In this document: piece by piece, positions 29,572-36,962 of the stretch
Layout: every line of letters starts with the position of its first letter
Position numbering within the stretch: position 1 is the stretch's first letter
NCBI RefSeq assembly: GCF_001437255.1
Contig: NZ_JQBD01000011.1
Location: 3,089-47,174 of the forward strand
Length of the DNA: 44,086 nt
Direction: 5' to 3'
Origin: Pediococcus damnosus
GTDB taxonomy: Bacteria > Bacillota > Bacilli > Lactobacillales > Lactobacillaceae
Notes under the pieces: generated by a model
The model's input: the letters and a program-made list of their open reading frames with translations, nothing else
What the model was told of the DNA's origin: nothing
Database searches by the model: none
Made by a program: the position numbers and the translations under genes

Positions 29572-29600
29572 TTAAGATTTTCTCGTATAAGTTATATACT
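29572..29600 (+). promoter_or_regulatory. Promoter of the glucosaminidase gene
   Basis: TTAAGA (29572-29577), 17 bp, TATACT (29595-29600). The ATG at 29637 follows CGGGGGAAA. Confidence 0.5.
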
Positions 29601-29636
29601 AATAGTTAAAGATCATTACGATACGGGGGAAACAGT

Positions 29637-30921
29637 ATGCATAAACGATGGGTACCACTTGTTTCATTTTTAATATTGCTTTCGACAATTGCTGTTTGGG
29701 GTTCAAATTCAAAGACGGTTCACGCAGATTCGCCACAGAGTTTTATTTCGCGACTAAAACCAGATGTCCAAAGTGTTTCAACAAAGTATAATTTATATGG
29801 GTCTTTGATGATGGCTCAGGCAGCTTGTGAAAGTGCATGGGGCCAAAGCCAATTGGCCATTAAGGGTAATAATTACTTCGGAATTAAAGGTACATATCAG
29901 GGTAAGTCCATAACCATGCGAACCGCGGAATATACGGCAGGTGGTCAGCTGTACTATACAAATGCGGCATTCCGTAAATATCCTAACGTAAAGGCTTCGC
30001 TGAATGATAACGGGAATGTTTTACGAAATGGGACGGCTTGGAATTCTTCTTTTTATAAGGGAACATGGAAAGAGAATGCTTCAACACCCGAGGCGGCAGC
30101 AAATTACCTGACAGGGCGATACGCAACGGCACCTTCATACGCTAAAAGCTTGATTAGCATAATTAAAGGGTACAACTTGCATAGTCTCTTAGATGGCGTT
30201 TCGGTTAAATATACAAAGCAGAATAAATCAATGCAAGTTAAATTGAGTCCGGGGCACGATTTTTATAACCATATTCCAGGAAGCACATATAGTTCAAAAC
30301 GTACGCATTATGGTTCAACCTATAAGGGTAAGACCATTACAATTGATAATTCAGGAGTTAAAAAGGGAACCAAAACTCCATATTATCGTTGTTATTATAA
30401 TGGTAAATTGATTGGCTGGATTTATTCATCTGCTGTTGTGAACGTGACAAAGTACACGTCGACATATAAAGTTGCGTCAGTGAGTACGACGCCAAAAAAT
30501 GATTTTTACAATCATGTAACTTCCAGTGTTTATTCAACAAAACGTTTACACTATGGCACGACTTATCGCGGCCAAAACGTAACGATTGATAATCAGGCTG
30601 TTCGAGCGGGAACGAAGACCCCTTATTATCGTTGCTATGTAAATGGTAAACTCATTGGTTGGGTTTATGGTGGCGCATTGACGAATGTCCGTTATCTTAA
30701 TACGACATATACAAGTCAAACGTTAACTAGAAAAGTGAAAGCTGTGCATCCCCAAAAGCAACTATGGCTATAGTCGTAGATATTACGGTAAGTCATATGC
30801 GGGTAAGACCGTTCAAGTTGATATGACGGGAGTTATTGAAGGAACGAAGACCCCTTATTATCGTTGCTATTACAACGGTAAATTGCTTGGCTGGGTTTAT
30901 GGTAGTGCATTAAGTGCCTAG
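29637..30921 (+). pseudogene. Secreted GH73 N-acetylglucosaminidase with GW-like repeats, frameshifted in the third repeat
   Basis: The intact 378-aa frame (29637-30773) has a signal peptide (about residues 1-30, ending VHA), a GH73 domain (about 33-180, QAACESAWGQSQLAIKGNNYFGIKG with the catalytic Glu in CESAWG) and two GW-like SH3 repeats of about 75 aa, each with GTKTPYYRCY, NGKLIGW and a closing strand. After CCCCAAAA (30750-30757) the frame ends at 30773, but the third repeat continues in the +1 frame to a stop at 30921 (KTVQVDMTGV, GTKTPYYRCYYNGKLLGWVYGSAL). Loss of one base restores a 420-residue class protein. The enzyme domain is whole, so the shortened protein may still be an active autolysin with two wall-binding modules. 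Confidence 0.85.
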
Positions 30922-30956
30922 TTCATTAAAAAATTATGAATAAATAATTAAAATAA

Positions 30957-31108
30957 GGTAGACTAAGATGAGAAAAAGAGGTATATTAAGTGTACCATTT
31001 ACTTACTTCCTCTTCCTGTTTACCCCAAATGAACACAGATGAGGACATCTCTAGTTGATGTATACATCAGATGGCGAGAATCGGAAATTATCTTCCGATT
31101 CTTTTTTT
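30957..31108 (+). ncRNA. Putative small transcript A (or mini-ORF message) with terminator
   Basis: The 3' end is clear: AGAATCGGAA / TTCCGATTCT (31077-31101) with T8. Upstream lie AAGAGG, able to pair with CCTCTT 30 nt later, the pyrimidine-rich TTCCTCTTCC, and a 12-bp palindrome GATGTATACATC. The 5' end is uncertain; only a weak TTCATT-17-TAATTA promoter is seen at 30922-30950. A 24-aa frame (ATG 30968, AAGG 9 nt before it) encodes MRKRGI, a hydrophobic stretch FTYFLFLF and TPNEHR, which could be a leader or toxin-like peptide. Confidence 0.4.
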
Positions 31109-31136
31109 ATTCTCATAAAAAAGTTTAAAGTTTGGA

Positions 31137-31165
31137 TTGACACCGCTTACATATAGAGGTATGAT
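31137..31165 (+). promoter_or_regulatory. Strong promoter of putative small RNA B
   Basis: TTGACA (31137-31142), exactly 17 bp, TATGAT (31160-31165). No gene follows before the terminator at 31235-31269, so the product should be a short RNA. Confidence 0.7.
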
Positions 31166-31171
31166 TATTTC

Positions 31172-31269
31172 GAAAGGTAGTAGTGCATCTCCTCTACCTT
31201 TAATCAATTCTCTTTCTCTCTTATGCCAAAAAGGTACCTCTAGGCTATAATGCTTAGAGGTATTTTTTT
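31172..31269 (+). ncRNA. Putative small RNA B, about 98 nt
   Basis: From the expected start near 31172 the RNA has a 5' hairpin AAAGGTAG / CTACCTTT whose loop and 3' arm include CTCCTCTACC, a single-stranded pyrimidine-rich stretch (TTCTCTTTCTCTCTT) and a rho-independent terminator TACCTCTA / TAGAGGTA with T7 (31235-31269). No frame with a ribosome site lies inside on this strand. CUCCUC in a loop and C/U-rich single strands are typical of trans-acting RNAs that pair with Shine-Dalgarno sequences. I recognise no Rfam family. Confidence 0.6.
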
Positions 31270-31282
31270 CTTTGTAATAAAA

Positions 31283-31306
31283 CAACTTGCTTCAACAAGC
31301 AAGTTG
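31283..31306 (+). promoter_or_regulatory. Perfect dyad operator over the promoter of the 101-aa gene
   Basis: CAACTTGCTT-N4-AAGCAAGTTG is a perfect 10-bp inverted repeat. The TTGCTT at 31287-31292 is also the -35 of a promoter with TATACT at 31311-31316 (18-bp spacer). A repressor bound here would block it. On the minus strand the same stem is followed by TTTTATT and could end antisense transcription. Confidence 0.55.
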
Positions 31307-31335
31307 CCCTTATACTGAAAAGGGAAGGTGATAGT

Positions 31336-31641
31336 ATGGGTCAGCAAGTATTTACATTAATTGAAGAAATTACTAGAAAAGACGGAACTAAATATACTGA
31401 AATTGCCAACATGGTTATGAATGGGCGAGCAGAGTTAGCTGCAGATCGGGGTTTTATTACAGAAGTCCGTATTTTACAGTTGAATATCCCGCATTCAGCA
31501 CATGTTATTAATTATGAAGATTATATTAATGCCCGTTATTCAGTCCCAGGAGAAGACATGGATCACTGGGAAGAATGGAAAAAAGACGATAAAATCATGG
31601 TTGATTTTAATGCGGTTTTGAAAGAAAATCACATCTCCTAA
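31336..31641 (+). CDS. Hypothetical protein, 101 aa
   Basis: I do not recognise the family. The protein is soluble, has no membrane segment, no Cys, and is acidic towards the C-terminus (EDMDHWEEWKKDDK). Alternating strands and helices (VFTLIEEI, ELAADRG, VRILQLNI) suggest a small compact fold. The ATG follows GGGAAGGTG. It has its own promoter inside a perfect dyad, no clear terminator before tRNA-Asn, and is flanked by the putative small RNAs. Coding bias is like that of neighbours. Confidence 0.75.
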   Translation: MGQQVFTLIEEITRKDGTKYTEIANMVMNGRAELAADRGFITEVRILQLNIPHSAHVINYEDYINARYSVPGEDMDHWEEWKKDDKIMVDFNAVLKENHIS

Positions 31642-31671
31642 AAAATTTAAATGATAATTATTAAAATTTAG

Positions 31672-31701
31672 TTGACAAGTCTGTGGTTTTCATGATATAA
31701 A
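31672..31701 (+). promoter_or_regulatory. tRNA-Asn promoter
   Basis: TTGACA (31672-31677), 18 bp, TATAAA (31696-31701) preceded by TGA, just upstream of the tRNA. Confidence 0.75.
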
Positions 31702-31724
31702 TATATACATGGTAATTAAGTAAT

Positions 31725-31796
31725 TGCTCCGTAGTTCAGCGGTAGAATAATTGACTGTTAATCAAGAGGTCGCTGGTTCGATCCCAGCCGGAGCAG
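31725..31796 (+). tRNA. tRNA-Asn(GTT)
   Basis: The acceptor TGCTCCG / CGGAGCA pairs perfectly, the anticodon loop CTGTTAA gives GTT, and the T arm is GCTGG-TTCGATC-CCAGC. The discriminator is G and CCA is not encoded. It is a single-gene transcription unit with its own promoter and terminator. Confidence 0.96.
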
Positions 31797-31810
31797 TTTG
31801 TAACATTCTG

Positions 31811-31853
31811 AAGTCTTCATACAATGTTAAAGCGTTGATATGAGGACTTTTTT
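31811..31853 (+). terminator. Terminator after tRNA-Asn
   Basis: AAGTCTTCATA and TATGAGGACTT pair (with an inner CAATG/CGTTG stem) and are followed by T4-6. Confidence 0.7.
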
Positions 31854-32030
31854 GTATACCAAGATAAACGCTAATCTTGCAATCAAATAGAGATTGGCTT
31901 TCTTAAACAGTTTGCTAATGTAACCAGTTTAGAAGCCCTTTAATTAAGTCGTGGTCATTTCGTTGCATTATTTAGTGATAAGTCTTAAGCTCTAGTTGAG
32001 AACCATTATAAACTGTAGGAGGGATTTTAG

Positions 32031-33407
32031 ATGTCAAAAAAACGAGTTGTAATTGTTGGTGCCTCACATGGTGGCCATCAATCGATTTTGGAACTATTAA
32101 GTCGTTACGATGATGTTGATATTACGCTTTATGAAGCAGGTGATTTTATTTCTTTCATGTCATGTGGAACGGAATTGTACCTGGAAAATAATGTGACAGA
32201 TGTTAATGATGTTCGAAACTTTCGTCCAAGTGATTTTCCGCAGTCCAATGTGCATATTTTGAAAAGTCATACAGTTAATAAAATTAATGTTGATAAGCAA
32301 ACAGTTAGTGTTACAAATAATGAGACCCAAGAAACCGTTGATCAACCATACGATAAGTTGATTATTAGTTCTGGTGTGACGCCAAAATCTTTACCAGTGC
32401 CCGGCGTAAACTTGGAGAATGTTTTTCTAATGCGTGGATATGACTGGGCCACCAAAATCAAGTCAAAGTTAAACAGTGATGATATTAAAAATGTCACGAT
32501 TGTTGGTGCTGGCTATATTGGCATTGAGGCGGCTGAGGCTAGTCGTAAGGCAGGAAAAAATGTGACGTTGTTGGATGTCATTGATCGTCCGTTAGGGACC
32601 TATTTGGATTCTGAAATGACGGATATTATTGCCAAACAACTAAAAGATCAAGGAATTAATTTACAAATGAATGCCCATATTACTGAATTTGTCGGAGATA
32701 AGGCGGTTCAGGCCGTAAAGACAACGACGAACAGTTACCCAAGTGATTTAGTTATTCAGGCTGCAGGCGTTCAGGCTAATACAGACTGGCTAAAGGGAAC
32801 TGTTGATTTAGATAATCGGGGATGGATTAAAACCGATGAATATTTGCGGACCAACTTGCCAAATGTTTATGCAATTGGTGACGCTACATTAGCTTATTCA
32901 ATTCCAGCTGATAAAAAGATTCCAGTAGCCTTGGCGACCGTTGCCCGGCGTGAAGCGCGCTATGTGGTTAAACATATCTTTGAGAAACTTCCGTCTGAAC
33001 CTTTCAAAGGTATCGTAGGATCTTCAGCTCTGAGTGTTTTTGATGATAAGTTTACTCAAAGTGGTTTAAATTCTTTCACAGCAAAAGGGGCTGGCGTGAA
33101 GATTGCTAAATCATTCTTCCAGACTGCACTGCGACCAGCTTATGTACCAGTGGAAAAAGGAAATCCACAGGTGGCCGTTCAGCTCTTTTATCATCCAGTA
33201 ACCCACAAGCTGCTCGGTGGAGCTGTTTTGTCCACGTATGATGTAACGGCACAAGGAAACGTGTTAGCATTGGCAATTCAGCAAGGATTACGGCTCGAAG
33301 ACTTAGCGGATGCAGACTTCTTCTTCCAACCTGGGTTTGATCGGCAATGGAGCTTATTGAATTTGGCGGCCCAACATGCATTAGGTGAAGAAGATTTTCA
33401 GAATTAG
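32031..33407 (+). CDS. FAD-dependent NADH oxidase / CoA-disulfide-reductase family protein
   Basis: A 458-aa pyridine nucleotide-disulfide oxidoreductase of the Nox/Npr group. It has the FAD motif VVIVGASHGGHQS, a single redox Cys45 in FMSCGTELYLE, the NAD-binding motif VTIVGAGYIGIEAAEA, and AIGDATLAY for FAD. A lone Cys with upstream His13 fits H2O-forming NADH oxidase or NADH peroxidase, which regenerate NAD+ and remove oxygen or peroxide in lactic acid bacteria; these two cannot be separated by sight. GTAGGAGGG precedes the ATG. Monocistronic, ending at a large terminator. Confidence 0.9.
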   Translation: MSKKRVVIVGASHGGHQSILELLSRYDDVDITLYEAGDFISFMSCGTELYLENNVTDVNDVRNFRPSDFPQSNVHILKSHTVNKINVDKQTVSVTNNETQETVDQPYDKLIISSGVTPKSLPVPGVNLENVFLMRGYDWATKIKSKLNSDDIKNVTIVGAGYIGIEAAEASRKAGKNVTLLDVIDRPLGTYLDSEMTDIIAKQLKDQGINLQMNAHITEFVGDKAVQAVKTTTNSYPSDLVIQAAGVQANTDWLKGTVDLDNRGWIKTDEYLRTNLPNVYAIGDATLAYSIPADKKIPVALATVARREARYVVKHIFEKLPSEPFKGIVGSSALSVFDDKFTQSGLNSFTAKGAGVKIAKSFFQTALRPAYVPVEKGNPQVAVQLFYHPVTHKLLGGAVLSTYDVTAQGNVLALAIQQGLRLEDLADADFFFQPGFDRQWSLLNLAAQHALGEEDFQN

Positions 33408-33420
33408 AATTTAGTGTCAA

Positions 33421-33488
33421 AAAAATGGATACATTTAGAAAGTGAATTTCAAATAATGAAGTTCACTTTTTTATGTACCCATTTTTTG
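33421..33488 (+). terminator. Large nested terminator after the NADH oxidase gene
   Basis: An outer stem AAAAATGG-TACAT with ATGTA-CCATTTTTT encloses an inner stem AAAGTGAA / TTCACTTT; T tract at the end. Confidence 0.75.
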
Positions 33489-33631
33489 TAAATTTGATTG
33501 AAAAGAATCAATGTTAATTTTAGATAGAAGTATTTATTTAATGCTATGATGTGCATATAATAACTTTCCAGTTGTTTAGAAATTAGAATTTCAGTAAGTT
33601 AGCCGAAATAGACGTTTAAAAAAAGGATCCA

Positions 33632-33640
33632 TGATATAAT
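33632..33640 (+). promoter_or_regulatory. Metzincin gene promoter (extended -10)
   Basis: TGATATAAT is a perfect extended -10 (TATAAT 33635-33640), with no clear -35, about 40 bp ahead of the GTG start. Confidence 0.5.
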
Positions 33641-33681
33641 TTTTGAACTGAGTGAAAATTCAAATCAAACGGGGGATACCA

Positions 33682-34383
33682 GTGAAACATAAAGGTTTAA
33701 TATGGATAATTATGATTGCTGTTGTCTTATTTTTAGCAACCAAGCCAGATTTTCAAACGGCGTCCAAAAAATTATATGTTGATAGTAAACAAGAAATTAG
33801 CAAAGCGATTGCAAATATAAATGCACGCCAAGCATCCAATGAAATAAGTGTCAATCCACAAAGTAACTCTTCAAGTAGTTTGAACGCAAATACTAACGGC
33901 ACAACGCCCACAGAAGATGTCATTCATGGACATAAACTATCCAACGTTTATTATTACCATTTTGCAGATAATACGCCACAGGATGTGCGAAAGATGTTTT
34001 TATCCGCAGTTAATATTTACAACCAAACAGGATTAGTAAAATTAATTGCTGGTGCTGGTACGCAGCAACAAAACCAAATTAAGTTTTCAATTTATGATAA
34101 GAAAATGACTTCTTCACAACGAGGCACCATTGAATTAGGGCTTGGTGGACCTGAGGTGATCCAGCAATCTGGAGTGAACGCTTATACGGTAAATCATGCC
34201 AGTGCCAGTTTGAACATGCAATATATAGGGTCAATTCGGCTTTCGGTAGCCGTTCATGAGTTAGGGCATGCACTCGGATTGGCGCACAGCGGAAATAGAA
34301 ATTCAGTTATGTACCCAGTCGATCAAGGGAGAACGACTTTATCTAAGGGTGATCTTGCAGGACTTAAGACAATCTATAAATAA
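33682..34383 (+). CDS. Membrane-anchored matrixin-like (M10-type) zinc metalloprotease
   Basis: The 233-aa protein has a short basic N-terminus and a hydrophobic segment (about residues 6-20, signal anchor), a Ser/Asn-rich linker (50-80) and a metzincin domain (85-233). The zinc motif HELGHALGLAH (His192, Glu193, His196, His202) and the Met-turn SVMYP (Met210) are intact, so the active site looks functional. It should act outside the membrane. The start is GTG 33682, 6 nt after GGGGG; an earlier in-frame start lacks a site. No propeptide Cys-switch is seen. It converges with the XRE membrane regulator gene. Substrate unknown. Confidence 0.88.
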   Translation: MKHKGLIWIIMIAVVLFLATKPDFQTASKKLYVDSKQEISKAIANINARQASNEISVNPQSNSSSSLNANTNGTTPTEDVIHGHKLSNVYYYHFADNTPQDVRKMFLSAVNIYNQTGLVKLIAGAGTQQQNQIKFSIYDKKMTSSQRGTIELGLGGPEVIQQSGVNAYTVNHASASLNMQYIGSIRLSVAVHELGHALGLAHSGNRNSVMYPVDQGRTTLSKGDLAGLKTIYK

Positions 34384-34395
34384 ATGCGCATCAGA

Positions 34396-35076
34396 TTAAT
34401 CAAATGGCCACCAAGAAAATTGTTTTCCTGTTCGTGATCCATCATTTTTGGAATGATACTTTGTATAAAATGAACCGGCTTGTTCACACATAGATAAAGG
34501 AATTTGTTTTTTGTTTACTAAACGAATAGCAACCACATAAGAGCCTTTATGTTTAACTAATGCCCATCTATTTTTTTTATTGTATTCGCCGGTATGGAAT
34601 TTTAGCCAACTACCTTGACCAAAGGGGTCGTCCGAGACGAAAGTGTCTATTTTACCTGGTCTAGTGCTTGTTGAAGGCGTTGGAAGAATAGCATAACCAT
34701 ATCGGGTTTCTAAAAATGGATTAACTCGATCAATGTTTGAATTCTGGGTAGCACGTCCGTAGGCTAAAAGTATTAAAAATAAAGCTATTAATATTAGTAC
34801 GGATCCAACTATTGTTAAGGATCGTTTGTATTTTTTCTTAGTGCGAACATCGGAACTGATTTTTGTAACCATTGGATTTGATTCTCCTTTGAGTAAATTA
34901 TCTAAAGATAGATCTAAAATTTGACTGAGTTGAACCAATGTATCTAAGTTTGGATAACTTAAGTCGTTTTCCCAACGAGATAGCGTTTGACGAGTCACAT
35001 GTAGTTGATCTGCCAAGTCTTGTTGAGTTAAATTTAACGCTTTTCTTTTTTCTCGTAACTGACTAGAAAGCTTCAT
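34396..35076 (-). CDS. XRE-family regulator with membrane segment and exported C-terminal domain
   Basis: The 226-aa protein begins with a Cro/C1-type helix-turn-helix (about 5-60, LTQQDLADQLHVTRQTLSRWE), then a basic linker, one membrane helix (about 84-104) and a predicted outside domain of about 120 residues ending WWPFD. Such topology suggests a transcription factor that senses an outside or membrane signal. The C-terminal domain is not a family I recognise. GGAGG precedes the ATG at 35076. It is tail-to-tail with the metzincin gene, 12 bp between stop codons. Confidence 0.82.
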   Translation of the reverse strand: MKLSSQLREKRKALNLTQQDLADQLHVTRQTLSRWENDLSYPNLDTLVQLSQILDLSLDNLLKGESNPMVTKISSDVRTKKKYKRSLTIVGSVLILIALFLILLAYGRATQNSNIDRVNPFLETRYGYAILPTPSTSTRPGKIDTFVSDDPFGQGSWLKFHTGEYNKKNRWALVKHKGSYVVAIRLVNKKQIPLSMCEQAGSFYTKYHSKNDGSRTGKQFSWWPFD

Positions 35077-35207
35077 AATATCTATATTCCTCCTCTATAT
35101 TTATAATCGTACGTGTAACTATCGGAAAAGTAACGCAATTATCATGTTACATTTGCTTTTTTTCAGGATATTAGTCAGATTGAAGTTCAATTAATTAAAT
35201 ATATAGT

Positions 35208-35250
35208 AAAAAGCCACGTTCTCCAAATTTTGAAGAGACGTGGCTGTTTT
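35208..35250 (-). terminator. Terminator after the second HAD gene
   Basis: On the minus strand AGCCACGTCTC pairs with GAGAACGTGGCT (one bulge), then T5A. It lies 29 bp beyond the stop codon. Confidence 0.7.
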
Positions 35251-35278
35251 TCTCGATAAATGCACTTACGGAGATAAT

Positions 35279-36091
35279 TTACTCTAAAACATACTTCTTG
35301 ATGGCATCTGCCAATCCATCTTCATCATTGGTGCCAGTAACAAAGTCGGCATGTTTTTTTGCAAGGTCACTGCCATTGCCCATCGAAATTGCGGTGCCAG
35401 CATAATCAAACATTGCAATATCGTTGCCTTCATCACCAAGTGCCATGACTTCATGTGCATCGAATTTTAGATTGGTAGCGAGATCTTTTAAAGCTTGTCC
35501 TTTATTAACAGCGGGGTGCATTAATTCCAAGAAGTTTCGAGCAGCCCGAACTACATAAAGATCTTGACTAAAGTTTTCCTTGACTAGGGGTTCAATAGCA
35601 TCTAATAATTTTTCATTGCCAACAAATAATCCCTTAGTAATCTGAAAATCAGCTGGCAATTCGTCCGGCTTTCGAATCAAAATACCGGCACTATTTTCCC
35701 AAGCCTGTACAACTGTAATGGCATTTACGTCAAGGTCGGCAGTATAAATTGTGCCATCTTCATCTAAAACGTTAAAGGGAATTTTATGTTGTTGGCCGAA
35801 TTTAGTCATTTGCCTGTAGTGGTCGTTATCAACCAGGTGTTTGGCAATGACGCGGCCAGCTATAGTTTCAATGACAGCACCATTATAAGTGATCACATAT
35901 TGATCATCACCGAAAAGCCCCAGTTGTTGAAGAAAATGAGAAATACCAACAAGGGGACGGCCAGTGCAGAGGACGATTTTGATACCCTGAGAGACAGCTT
36001 CTTTTATCGCTGAAATTGTACTTGGTAAGATTTCGCCCTTGGAGTTTAGGAGCGTATCATCAACATCTATTGCTATTAAACGAATTGACAT
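35279..36091 (-). CDS. Cof-type HAD-superfamily phosphatase
   Basis: A 270-aa YidA/Cof-like hydrolase. Motif I is DVDDTLL near residue 9, motif II is VLCTGRP, and motif IV is ALGDEGNDIAMF. Typical substrates are sugar phosphates. An extended -10, TGATACAAT, can be read on the minus strand at about 36164-36172, and a cre-like site lies just downstream of it, so glucose repression is plausible. It differs in sequence from the paralogue at 18050-18922. Confidence 0.9.
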   Translation of the reverse strand: MSIRLIAIDVDDTLLNSKGEILPSTISAIKEAVSQGIKIVLCTGRPLVGISHFLQQLGLFGDDQYVITYNGAVIETIAGRVIAKHLVDNDHYRQMTKFGQQHKIPFNVLDEDGTIYTADLDVNAITVVQAWENSAGILIRKPDELPADFQITKGLFVGNEKLLDAIEPLVKENFSQDLYVVRAARNFLELMHPAVNKGQALKDLATNLKFDAHEVMALGDEGNDIAMFDYAGTAISMGNGSDLAKKHADFVTGTNDEDGLADAIKKYVLE

Positions 36092-36146
36092 GTGTAACCT
36101 CTTTTCATTTTTTGAAACGTAAATTTATGTATTTCAAGTTTTAAAA

Positions 36147-36161
36147 ATTTAGCGCTTACAA
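36147..36161 (-). promoter_or_regulatory. Candidate cre site of the HAD gene
   Basis: Minus strand TTGTAAGCGCTAAAT fits WTGNAANCGNWNNCW with one mismatch. It lies directly downstream of the candidate -10, where CcpA would repress. Confidence 0.5.
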
Positions 36162-36273
36162 TTATTGTATCATGTTTAAATTAGGATCGCTGTTTTTACA
36201 GACTATTTTTAAATTTTGTTTGGTATTGAGAATCAAGTTAACTATGTTTAGAAAAACTTAAACTGTATTTCAA

Positions 36274-36302
36274 ATGACACAGGTTTCAAAGTTCGATATA
36301 AT
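36274..36302 (+). promoter_or_regulatory. Acetyltransferase promoter
   Basis: ATGACA (36274-36279), 17 bp, TATAAT (36297-36302), a near-consensus promoter 26 bp ahead of the ATG. Confidence 0.7.
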
Positions 36303-36328
36303 CAAATTAAATATGCGGAGGAAATTTA

Positions 36329-36946
36329 ATGACCAATAAAGAACGAATGTTAAATAGCCAGTTGTATGTGGCAAATGATCCCGAATTACGAAAAGACTTT
36401 AAACATGGTCGAGTGTTGACGCGGTTGTTTAATAATACAACCGAAGAGCAGATGACTTATCAAAAAGAACTATTGAAAAAATTGTTTGGCAAGGTTGGTG
36501 AGCATGTTCATGTTGAGCCTCCGTTTCACACAGATTATGGATTGAACACGACAATCGGAGAGAACTTCTATGCCAATTATGATTGTATTTTTATTGATGT
36601 CGGGAAAATTACAATTGGTAACAACGTAATGTTTGGCCCTCGCGTGGGTTTATACACGGCGGGGCACCCAATTGATGCGACTGTGCGAGTTGAAGGTTAT
36701 GAGTACGGTTATCCAATTACAATTGGTAACAACGTGTGGATTGGCGGAAATGTCGTTGTTAATCCCGGGGTAACAATCGGAAATAATGTGGTTGTCGGTT
36801 CGGGATCAATTGTGACCCACGATATTCCCGATAACGTGATTGCGGTAGGAAATCCATGTCACATTCTACGAGAAATTAATAACGATGATAAAAAGAAATG
36901 GGAAACACAAAAACAGGCATATATCACAGAAATGAACGCAGAATAG
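36329..36946 (+). CDS. Maltose/galactoside-type O-acetyltransferase (hexapeptide repeat)
   Basis: A 205-aa left-handed beta-helix acetyltransferase of the Maa/LacA/NodL group. It has the N-terminal helical domain (about 1-60), hexapeptide repeats (ITIGNNV, PITIGNNVWIGGNVVVNPGV) and the catalytic-His motif YTAGHP near residue 110. These enzymes acetylate sugars that cannot be used, perhaps for detoxification; the acceptor is not known. GCGGAGG precedes the ATG. The DUF368 gene follows closely. Confidence 0.92.
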   Translation: MTNKERMLNSQLYVANDPELRKDFKHGRVLTRLFNNTTEEQMTYQKELLKKLFGKVGEHVHVEPPFHTDYGLNTTIGENFYANYDCIFIDVGKITIGNNVMFGPRVGLYTAGHPIDATVRVEGYEYGYPITIGNNVWIGGNVVVNPGVTIGNNVVVGSGSIVTHDIPDNVIAVGNPCHILREINNDDKKKWETQKQAYITEMNAE

Positions 36947-36962
36947 GAAAGAGGTAAAGCAA

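Larger units (their letters stand above)
30922..31335. other. Intergenic region with putative small RNAs and a dyad promoter
   Basis: This 414-bp gap contains a 24-codon frame with hydrophobic centre (30968-31042), a terminator (31077-31108), a strong promoter followed by a structured RNA and second terminator (31137-31269), and a perfect dyad over the promoter of the next gene (31283-31316). The elements are listed separately. Confidence 0.7.

Noticed and set aside
30750-30757. Programmed -1 frameshift site in the glucosaminidase gene
   Set aside because: The downstream repeat is in the +1 frame, and the zero-frame codons CCC CAA AAG do not fit the X-XXY-YYZ slippery pattern. An indel is simpler.
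31088-31285. A 65-codon frame on the minus strand across the small-RNA region
   Set aside because: It runs through two terminators and a promoter, lacks a ribosome site and has no protein-like pattern.
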